Shown here piece by piece: positions 27,200 to 34,703 of a DNA stretch of 40,332 bases (the stretch's first letter is position 1; every line of letters begins with the position of its first letter). The DNA is from Patescibacteria group bacterium. GTDB lineage: Bacteria; Patescibacteriota; Patescibacteriia; Buchananbacterales; SURF-54. The notes under the pieces are model-generated. The model saw nothing but the letters and a program-made list of their open reading frames with translations, made no database searches and was not told the origin of the DNA. The DNA lies in assembly GCA_018818885.1 (NCBI GenBank), contig JAHIRB010000032.1:1-40332 (forward strand), written 5' to 3'. A program made the translations under genes and the position numbers.

Positions 27200-28483
27200 A
27201 TGCAAATTTCAACAGAAAATCTACCCAAAGGACAACTTAAAATTACAATAGAACTTACTACCGACGAACTCAAGCCCCACTTAGAACGGGCGGCTTTTTT
27301 AATTTCAAAAGAATCAAAGTTTGACGGCTTTAGACCAGGCAAAGCTCCATATGACGTTGTAGTAAAAAATGTTGGACAAGAAAAAGTTTTACAAGAAGCA
27401 ATTGAGCCAGCAGTACAAAAAACCTTTGTAAAAGCTATTAATGACAAAAAAATAATTACAGTCGGCTCCCCGCAAATTGATATTATAAAAATGGCACCAA
27501 ACAACCCTTTTATTTATACTGCTACTGTAAGCCTTTTACCAAAAGTAGAAATGGGTGACTACAAAAATATCAAAATTAAAGAAAAAGAAGTAAATGTCTC
27601 AGATGACGAATTAGACAAAGCTCTCAAAAATCTAGCAAAGATGCGACACACAGAGGCACTGGTTGACCGCGCCATAAAAAAAGACGACAAGGTAGAAATA
27701 AACTTTAAATCGTTTTTAGAAAAAATCCCTGTGGAAGGCGGCGCTCAAGAAAAATTTCCACTAGTTGTTGGCGAAAATACTTTTATTCCAGGTTTTGAAG
27801 ACCAATTGATTGGTATGAAAGCAGGACAAGAAAAAAAATTTCAACTTAGGTTTCCAAAAGAATATCACGATAAAAATTTATCAGATAAGCTAGTTGATTT
27901 CGAAATTATAGTAAATGCGGTATATGAAGTTAAACTACCCCAGCTTAATGACGACTTTGCAAAAGGTATTGGAAATTTTAAAAATATCGAAGAACTAAAA
28001 ACACAACTTAAGGATAACTTAAAGCACGAGGCTAAGCACAAGGAAGAACGTAGAGTAGAAGAAGAAATGATTCAAAGCCTAATTAAAATTGCTAAGTTTG
28101 ACGACATCCCAGAACTGCTTATCAATAATGAACTGCAAAAAATGATAGCAGAACTAGAACAAAACATCAAAAATCAAGGCATGAATTTCGAAGACTACTT
28201 AAATCACATAAAGAAAAAACGCGATGATCTTATGATCGATTTTGCTCCCCAAGCAATCGAAAGAATAAAAAGTGCATTAATTGTTCGCCAAGTAGCACAA
28301 GATCAAAAAATCGAAGTTACGGATAATGATATTGATGAAGAAATTAAAAGGCTAGAAACTGCCTATGCTGGAAACGAAGAATTAAAAAAACAAATTCAAA
28401 GCCCTCATTATAAAGACTACTTAAAAAATATGCTGGCCTCGAAGAAAACTTTAGACTCTTTAAAAAAACAAATTGTAAAATAA
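27200..28483 (+). CDS. tig: Trigger factor
   Basis: FDGFRPGKAPYDVV ribosome-binding signature, PPIase-like middle, C-terminal helical region. Confidence 0.93.
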   Translation: MQISTENLPKGQLKITIELTTDELKPHLERAAFLISKESKFDGFRPGKAPYDVVVKNVGQEKVLQEAIEPAVQKTFVKAINDKKIITVGSPQIDIIKMAPNNPFIYTATVSLLPKVEMGDYKNIKIKEKEVNVSDDELDKALKNLAKMRHTEALVDRAIKKDDKVEINFKSFLEKIPVEGGAQEKFPLVVGENTFIPGFEDQLIGMKAGQEKKFQLRFPKEYHDKNLSDKLVDFEIIVNAVYEVKLPQLNDDFAKGIGNFKNIEELKTQLKDNLKHEAKHKEERRVEEEMIQSLIKIAKFDDIPELLINNELQKMIAELEQNIKNQGMNFEDYLNHIKKKRDDLMIDFAPQAIERIKSALIVRQVAQDQKIEVTDNDIDEEIKRLETAYAGNEELKKQIQSPHYKDYLKNMLASKKTLDSLKKQIVK

Positions 28484-28582
28484 ATAGAGATAGCAGTTAA
28501 TTGTAGAGATTATAGTTAATAGTTATTAGAGTTTTCTAAAATCTCAATAGTTTCTATAATAACTATAATCAACAAAACAATT

Positions 28583-29257
28583 ATGACAAACGAAGTTTTG
28601 TTTATACTAATGACCTTAGTAATTTTAACTTTTGTTTTGGTTGCATTTCGCTTGGGAAAAAATTGGCTGATTGGTTTGATTGCAGCTTTAGCAGTACTAA
28701 TGAATATTTTTGTTATTAAAGGCATGTATTTATTTGGTCTTGCAGCTACTGGTGGAAATGTTTTATACGCTTCAATTTTTCTTTCTACTGACCTACTTTC
28801 CGAACATTACGGAAAAAAACAAGCTAACCTAGCGGTACGGGTTGGTTTTTTTGTTTCCATTTTTTTCTTGATCACCTCGCAACTAATCATCAAGTTTGTT
28901 CCTGCTGACTATGACATTGCGCAAGAAGCTATGATAACATTATTTACTTTGGCTCCACGGATTGTATTTGGGTCATTGACTGCTTATATAATTTCGCAGC
29001 ATTTAGATATTTGGTCTTTTGAAAAAATTAAGAAAATGACCAAGGGTAAACATTTATGGCTCAGAAATAATGGTTCTACCATGACATCGCAATTGATTGA
29101 TTCCATTATATTTACCTTGATAGCTTTTTGGGGAGTTTACCCAAATCTGTTACAATTAATATTGTTTACTTATTTGATTAAGATTATAGTTGCAGCAATA
29201 GATACACCGTTTATTTATCTTTCAAAATACTTAAAACCTAAGGAATTAGAACAATAA
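28583..29257 (+). CDS. Queuosine precursor transporter (VUT/YhhQ family)
   Basis: DLLSEHYGKKQANLAVRVGF; RNNGSTMTSQLIDSIIFTLIAFWG. Confidence 0.88.
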   Translation: MTNEVLFILMTLVILTFVLVAFRLGKNWLIGLIAALAVLMNIFVIKGMYLFGLAATGGNVLYASIFLSTDLLSEHYGKKQANLAVRVGFFVSIFFLITSQLIIKFVPADYDIAQEAMITLFTLAPRIVFGSLTAYIISQHLDIWSFEKIKKMTKGKHLWLRNNGSTMTSQLIDSIIFTLIAFWGVYPNLLQLILFTYLIKIIVAAIDTPFIYLSKYLKPKELEQ

Positions 29258-29258
29258 T

Positions 29259-30041
29259 ATGAAATTGACTATACTTGGCTCTAGCAGTGCCTCACCAAAT
29301 CCTACAAGAACAAGTCCTGGCTACATACTAGAAGTCGGCAAAGATCAAATTTTACTTGATAGCGGTAGTGGTGTTGCGCAAAAAATAATACAGGCAAAAT
29401 ATGATTTGCTAAAAATTAGATACTTTTTTTATACTCACACACATGCTGACCACGTAACTGATTTACCATATATTCTTTTTACCTCTCGCTGGAAATACAG
29501 AAAAATGCCATTAACTATTTTAGGTCCAAAAAAATTTAAAAACTTTTTTAGTATAATAGAAAAAACTTTTGCTCCTAGATTGCGCAAATATAAAGTTAAC
29601 GTAGTAGAAATGACCAATGCAGAAAAAAAATTCCTAGGATTTAAAGTTGTTACTAAAAAAATGTCTCATAGTGGCAAAATGTTTGTCCCTTATGCCATCG
29701 GATATAGAATAGAAAGTAAGAATAAAGTGTTTGTCTATGCAGGTGATACAGCGTACTGCAAAAATCTAATCGAATTAGCAAAAGATGCGGATTGTCTTCT
29801 TATCGAAGGAGGGATTCCTGAAAATAGTAAAAAAACTGGACACTTCAAACCATCAGATGCTACAAAAATTGCAGAAAATGCTGGGGTAAAAAAATTAGTC
29901 TTAACCCACTTCTCATTAGAAGCAGATAATTACGACATGAAAAAGCAAGCAAAAAAATACTTCAAAGGCCCAATAATATTAGCTAAGGACTTAATGAAAA
30001 TAAATATATGGCCCGATAGTGAACCCGTAAATATTAAATAA
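29259..30041 (+). CDS. MBL-fold hydrolase (RNase Z-like)
   Basis: THTHADHVTDLPY, YAGDTAY, LTHFS. Confidence 0.9.
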   Translation: MKLTILGSSSASPNPTRTSPGYILEVGKDQILLDSGSGVAQKIIQAKYDLLKIRYFFYTHTHADHVTDLPYILFTSRWKYRKMPLTILGPKKFKNFFSIIEKTFAPRLRKYKVNVVEMTNAEKKFLGFKVVTKKMSHSGKMFVPYAIGYRIESKNKVFVYAGDTAYCKNLIELAKDADCLLIEGGIPENSKKTGHFKPSDATKIAENAGVKKLVLTHFSLEADNYDMKKQAKKYFKGPIILAKDLMKINIWPDSEPVNIK

Positions 30042-30120
30042 CACTGTTTGGTTATCAGATAAAACAAAATCATTAAATGTTAATAATTATCAGAACCCAT
30101 ATACGGGTCTACTACCGGTT

Positions 30121-30621
30121 ATGAAAATTGCAATAATTTCCGACTCTCACGACAACATAACTAACATCTACAAATTTTTAGACTACGCAAAAAAACAAAA
30201 TGTAGAAATGATTATCCATTGCGGTGATGTTTGCGCGCCATCAGTTCTAAAAGAACTTGGTGACAAATTTGGTGGACAGATTCATCTTGTCTACGGTAAT
30301 GTTGACGGTGACAAAGTGATGATGGAAAAAATCGCCCAAAGCTTTAACCACTTTACTATCCATGGTGAGATTGGGAAAGTTGATGTAGACGGAAAAAAAA
30401 TTGTTTTGACTCATTTTCTAGAAACAGCCCGGGAACTTGCAGAAACCGGAAAATACAATTATGTCTTCTATGGACATAACCATAAACCTTGGCAAGAGCT
30501 TGTGGGTAACACTCAATTGATAAATCCAGGGACTTTAGCTGGTCTTTTTGCCAAAGCCACGTTTGCTTTGTGGGATACTAAAGACCGAGAACCAAAATTA
30601 ATTCTGCTTGAACAAATATAA
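30121..30621 (+). CDS. YfcE-family metallophosphoesterase
   Basis: IISDSHDN, HCGDV, GNVDGD, YGHNHKP, INPGTL. Confidence 0.92.
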   Translation: MKIAIISDSHDNITNIYKFLDYAKKQNVEMIIHCGDVCAPSVLKELGDKFGGQIHLVYGNVDGDKVMMEKIAQSFNHFTIHGEIGKVDVDGKKIVLTHFLETARELAETGKYNYVFYGHNHKPWQELVGNTQLINPGTLAGLFAKATFALWDTKDREPKLILLEQI

Positions 30622-30626
30622 ACCAT

Positions 30627-30686
30627 CAAGGCGCGAAGACCTTGCCTACCCGGTTGGGTAGGTCGGGTGCTACTGCCCGTCTTAGT
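30627..30686. repeat. REP doublet (REPIN-like) upstream of RAYT
   Basis: Inverted GTAG-headed hairpins: CAAGGCGCGAAGACCTTGCCTAC and GTAGGTCGGGTGCTACTGCCCGTC. Confidence 0.7.
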
Positions 30687-30755
30687 AGGCAGAGACCCTT
30701 GACCCAGCCCAAAACGTAATATATTATATTAACACGGCGTAGAGGAAATACCTTT

Positions 30756-31334
30756 ATGTCGTTACCAAAATACAACGATCTTGCGTATTCGCATTTCGTC
30801 ACAACCAAAACGTTTAATAACCAGAAAATCTTTAAAGAAGATGATTGTTGTCAGATTCTATTTGATAATATCAAATTCTATCAACGTAAGTTCAAACTTG
30901 ATTTGATCGCTTGGGTTATTATGCCCAATCATCTGCATATGATTATCTGGTGGAATGCTGACAAAAACCCAAAATTGACTATTTCAAAAATAATGCATGG
31001 GATTAAGTGGCATTCTGCTAAAGAAATTTCCAAATATTTATTGAACCGGCAAGGCGCTATGGCCTTGCCTACCCAGCTGGAAGGATTAAATAAAAATATT
31101 TCTACCCAACCGGGTAGGTCGGGCGCAACTGCCCGACCCAAAAGATTAAAAATCTGGCAACCTGGTTTCTACGATTTTAATATCTACTCCGACCATAAAC
31201 TCGAAGAAAAAATCAATTACATACACCACAACCCCGTAAAAGCTAATTTAACCAAACTACCCGAAAATTATAAATGGTCGTCTTATAAATTATTTAAACA
31301 AAATGAAAAATTTTATACAAAAAACTGCGCATGA
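30756..31334 (+). CDS. REP-associated tyrosine transposase (RAYT, Y1_Tnp)
   Basis: AWVIMPNHLHMIIWW HUH motif; WQPGFYDFNI; INYIHHNPVKANL. Confidence 0.9.
   Translation: MSLPKYNDLAYSHFVTTKTFNNQKIFKEDDCCQILFDNIKFYQRKFKLDLIAWVIMPNHLHMIIWWNADKNPKLTISKIMHGIKWHSAKEISKYLLNRQGAMALPTQLEGLNKNISTQPGRSGATARPKRLKIWQPGFYDFNIYSDHKLEEKINYIHHNPVKANLTKLPENYKWSSYKLFKQNEKFYTKNCA
31048..31137. repeat. REP hairpins inside the RAYT CDS
   Basis: GGCAAGG-CGCTATGG-CCTTGCC-TAC (31048-31071) and CTACCC-AACCG-GGTAG / GTAG-GTCGGGC-GCAACT-GCCCGAC (31102-31137). Confidence 0.85.
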
Positions 31335-32064
31335 GGCGGGAAAAGAAATTTTAAAACAATTTCGTAAAAAACAAAATTATAACTTTAAACGTCCTAGCGA
31401 GGTTGTTACTCAAGCTGATTTAAAATCAGATAAAATCATTACTTCTGCTATACAAAAAAAATTTCCTTCCCATCAAATTATATCTGAAGAAAGCAAACCA
31501 AAAAAAACTAAATCAGACTATCAATGGATTATTGATCCAATTGACGGGACTACAAATTTTATTTTAGGCTTGCCCTTATTTTGTGTCATGATTGCTCTAT
31601 CCTACAAAGGAACAATTACTCATGGTTTAGAATATTTTCCTACTTCAAAAAAAACATATTATGCTGAATTAGGTAAAGGCGCCACTCTCAATAACAAAAA
31701 AATAAAAGTTTCAGATAAGACTGATCTAAAACAATGCTTTTTGACTTTAAATCATGCAAAAGATGCGCAGGGCAGGAATAAGCAATTTGCCATACACAAA
31801 AAATCAAAAGAATTAAAATATATAGTTAAAGATCTTGGTTGTGCCGGCGTTGTATTTGCGATGTTAGCTTCTGGCAAAATAGATGGCAATATGTCTTGGT
31901 GGAATTTACCATGGGATCTTGCCGCAGGCAGTTTACTTGTTAAAGAAGCTGGGGGTAAAATTACTGATTACGAAAATAAACCTTGGACTCTAGAGAGTAA
32001 AAATATATTAGCTACCAACGGAAAAATTCATAATAAATTGTTAAAGCTTATCAAGAATGCCTGA
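31303..32064 (+). CDS. Inositol monophosphatase family protein
   Basis: WIIDPIDGTTNFILGLPLFCVMIAL; WWNLPWDLAAGSLLVKEAGG. Confidence 0.93.
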   Translation: MKNFIQKTAHEAGKEILKQFRKKQNYNFKRPSEVVTQADLKSDKIITSAIQKKFPSHQIISEESKPKKTKSDYQWIIDPIDGTTNFILGLPLFCVMIALSYKGTITHGLEYFPTSKKTYYAELGKGATLNNKKIKVSDKTDLKQCFLTLNHAKDAQGRNKQFAIHKKSKELKYIVKDLGCAGVVFAMLASGKIDGNMSWWNLPWDLAAGSLLVKEAGGKITDYENKPWTLESKNILATNGKIHNKLLKLIKNA

Positions 32065-32290
32065 TGAAATATTATTAAATATCAAAGTCCGTCTTAATGC
32101 AATGGAATCAAAAGTAGTAGAAAAAAATCCTAGCTTTTGGAAAGTTGATATTTCAGAATTACCAATCAAGGGAAGAGCAAACAGGGAACTTATTAGTTTA
32201 CTTGCCTCTGAATTCAAAGTTCCAAAATCAAATATTGCAATAATTAGAGGTTTAAAAGCAAAAGAAAAACTAGTCAGAATAATTCGATAA
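32057..32290 (+). CDS. DUF167/YggU family protein
   Basis: KVDISELPIKGRANRELISLLASEFKVPKSNIAIIRGLKAKEKLVRI. Confidence 0.85.
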   Translation: MPDEILLNIKVRLNAMESKVVEKNPSFWKVDISELPIKGRANRELISLLASEFKVPKSNIAIIRGLKAKEKLVRIIR

Positions 32291-32311
32291 ACAAATTAAA
32301 ATAACTTAATT

Positions 32312-32338
32312 AAAACCGCTTAAATATGCGGTTTTTTG
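32312..32338 (+). terminator. Terminator
   Basis: AAAACCGC...GCGGTTTTTT. Confidence 0.8.
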
Positions 32339-32358
32339 TTATTATTACCTAATAATAC

Positions 32359-32387
32359 TTGACAAATTATTCAAAATATGATAAGAT
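32359..32387 (+). promoter_or_regulatory. Sigma70-like promoter of the large structured RNA
   Basis: TTGACA 32359-32364, 17-nt spacer, TAAGAT 32382-32387. Confidence 0.7.
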
Positions 32388-32393
32388 TTTATG

Positions 32394-32960
32394 TTTAGTC
32401 AAAAAATGATTGGACATTATTTCCTCCCCCTCGGGATCAGGGGAAAGAACCTAGGGGAATAGCAGGCACAGTGTCAAAGCACAGTGTTAAATTTGATTCA
32501 TCCGATAAATTCATTATCATTCGGAAATCAAAGACCTGCTATTCCCCGGGCTAATTTTCATAACCAAATGCTCAAAAGTCTGCAGACAACCTCCCTAAGC
32601 TAGTTGTGCTAGCAAAGACTGGAGGGTCTGTCCAAACTTTTTGGACTCGGTGCCTGTGGAATCTTGGATAGTAGGACAAATTAATTTGTACCTTTAATTA
32701 TCCCCTATATGGGGATCCTCCTTTCCCTACTATCCAGAATTCTGCAGGCACGACAAGCATGGGGTGTAATCACTTAGGATAATTCTGGCCTCGGCTCGAA
32801 TCATCCAAGAGACTACACCTTTGTCTGCAGACTTGTGAGCATCAAAAAACAACCATTTTCTATTTTATAACGCTATCAGAAAGAATCAAGAAACAGTTAC
32901 GATTAAGACAAAAATCAAAAATTGACTGAAAACTTATAAAATAGAAAATGGTTGTTTTTT
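32394..32960 (+). ncRNA. Large ornate structured RNA candidate (unassigned)
   Basis: Helices: 32454-32466/32535-32547 (13 bp perfect); 32568-32589/32821-32842 (21/22); 32651-32676/32726-32751 (26 positions, G.U tolerant); plus many local hairpins; no ORF. Confidence 0.7.
32844..32960. repeat. 27-bp perfect inverted repeat with 63-nt loop
   Basis: AAAAAACAACCATTTTCTATTTTATAA (32844-32870) / TTATAAAATAGAAAATGGTTGTTTTTT (32934-32960). Confidence 0.95.
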
Positions 32961-32987
32961 AGATTTAGCTAATGTTGATAACTTTTA

Positions 32988-33075
32988 TTGACTTTTTTAA
33001 AATAGTATGTTATTATAAATACAAGATCACAAAGAAATTTGTGATTACCCCCCCCACAAAGGGGTTTTTTATTTG
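32988..33075 (+). promoter_or_regulatory. Promoter and attenuator-like leader with C8 tract
   Basis: TTGACT-17-TATTAT; then ATCACAAA-GAAA-TTTGTGAT and C8-ACAAA-GGGG-TTTTTT. Confidence 0.6.
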
Positions 33076-33121
33076 AAAAAAATATTAATATATATACTAA
33101 AAATCAATAAAAACAAGATCA

Positions 33122-34516
33122 ATGATTAAAAACAAAGACGAAGAATTTTTTGCAATTACTTTAGGTTTAGCCTTATTCCTTGGAATATTACTATTGTTCC
33201 AAGGAGTTTTGGGTATAGGACCATTGGCTGTACGGGCAGTGGATTTACCAGATTTAGCAATAACTGAAATGCGTTTTGTACAAATAGCAAATCAAAATTT
33301 AGATGAATTAGATGAAACAAACAAACTACTTTATGAAACAATTACGGTGGTTGAGCAAAACCTTTGTACTGATTCCGACGATGGATTAGATTATAATACT
33401 AAGGGTACTGCAAACAAAGGTTCTTCCTCAATGACTGACCATTGTTATAGTGACGGTAGCAACAAAATGTATGAAAAATATTGTGACTCTAATGGGGAAA
33501 TAAAAGCCGAAACCTATAACTGTCCATTTGGTTGTAATGATGGAGCATGCTTAGCTCAAGGAGAAGAACCACCAGCACAAGAACCAGAAAATTGCGTTGA
33601 TACAGATGGAGGTACTGATTATTATACTAAGGGAACCGCAACTAAAGGATCTAGTTCGGTAACTGATTATTGTGCGGAGGATGGAACAATCTTACACGAA
33701 AAATATTGTGATTCTGGTGGAAACATGAAAGCAAAAACCTATAATTGTGACAATGGTTGTAGCAATGGTGCATGTTTAAACCAAAACCAAAACATGGAAC
33801 AAACTCAAGAACAAACCCAAGAACGAGCTGGCTCTTCAAGTGAATCTTTAGAGTATCAAGCCTTAAAACAAAAGATTGCCAGATTGCAATTACAAATTTC
33901 ACAATTAGAGCAACAAGTTGTTGAATTGGAAAAAGGTTTACTTTCTAGAATTGACACCGCCTTAACTAATAGGCTTAGGGGACGAATTCTACTTCAAGTA
34001 GAAAATAATGGGGAAGCTTGGTATGTAGATAAAAGTACATTAAAGAAATTCTACCTTAAAGATGGTACTTCAGCCTACAATGCTTTACAAGCTTTTGGCC
34101 TAGGTATAACAAATGCTGACTTAGCTAAAATTCCTATTGGCATAGAAGACAGGGCAGAGGTATTAGATACAGATGGTGACGGTTTAGATGATAAATTGGA
34201 AGAAGCTTTAGGAACAGATATAAATGATATAGATTCAGATGATGATGGACATGATGATGGAAAAGAAGTAAAATCTGGCTATAATCCAAAAGGTGATGGA
34301 TTATATAATTATCAATTCTCCTTTGTAGACGCAAACGGTCTGCGTGGAAAAATATTACTGCAAGTTGAATCTCGCGGTGAGGCTTGGTACGTACATCCAG
34401 AAAATGGAAAACGCTACTACATGAAAGATGGGGCTCTAGCTTATCAGATTATGAGATTTTTATCACTTGGCATAACTAATGAAGACTTGAGAAAAATTGA
34501 TGTTGGCGAGTTCTAG
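33122..34516 (+). CDS. Secreted Cys-rich surface protein with two tandem domain duplications and Ca-binding Asp repeats
   Basis: N-terminal TM/signal; TKGTAxKGSSSxTDxC...EKYCDSxGxxKAxTYNC units twice; GRILLQVExxGEAWYV units twice; DTDGDGLDD...DSDDDGHDDGKE. Confidence 0.8.
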   Translation: MIKNKDEEFFAITLGLALFLGILLLFQGVLGIGPLAVRAVDLPDLAITEMRFVQIANQNLDELDETNKLLYETITVVEQNLCTDSDDGLDYNTKGTANKGSSSMTDHCYSDGSNKMYEKYCDSNGEIKAETYNCPFGCNDGACLAQGEEPPAQEPENCVDTDGGTDYYTKGTATKGSSSVTDYCAEDGTILHEKYCDSGGNMKAKTYNCDNGCSNGACLNQNQNMEQTQEQTQERAGSSSESLEYQALKQKIARLQLQISQLEQQVVELEKGLLSRIDTALTNRLRGRILLQVENNGEAWYVDKSTLKKFYLKDGTSAYNALQAFGLGITNADLAKIPIGIEDRAEVLDTDGDGLDDKLEEALGTDINDIDSDDDGHDDGKEVKSGYNPKGDGLYNYQFSFVDANGLRGKILLQVESRGEAWYVHPENGKRYYMKDGALAYQIMRFLSLGITNEDLRKIDVGEF

Positions 34517-34536
34517 CTAACAAATTATTTAATACT

Positions 34537-34686
34537 ATGTTTTTTAATAAAGATGATGAAATTTTAATGTTTAGTGCCGCGCTACTTTTCGTTGTGCTAA
34601 TGATTTTTAGCTTCCCTAACGTTTTTGGTTTAAAAACAACTATGGTTAAAGCAACCGAAATCCCTACTTCCCTTTCTGATTATTAA
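34537..34686 (+). CDS. 49-aa single-TM peptide
   Basis: MFFNKDDEILMFSAALLFVVLMIFSFPNVFGLKTTMVKATEIPTSLSDY*; resembles the N-terminus of the preceding protein. Confidence 0.55.
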   Translation: MFFNKDDEILMFSAALLFVVLMIFSFPNVFGLKTTMVKATEIPTSLSDY

Positions 34687-34703
34687 TAATTATTATACAA
34701 ATT

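Noticed and set aside
32394-32843. RNase P RNA, tmRNA, SRP RNA or a group I/II intron as identity of the large structured RNA
   Set aside because: No GAGGAAAGUCC/ACAGAA, no tRNA-like ends or tag ORF, no SRP tetraloop domain and no domain V-like hairpin recognised; TCGAATC at about 32797 looks like a T-loop but lies in a different helix context. Formal exclusion needs cmscan.
33361-33780. Internal direct repeats as a CRISPR or VNTR array
   Set aside because: They are diverged protein-domain duplications inside a CDS, not spaced identical repeats; no CRISPR seen anywhere in the window.
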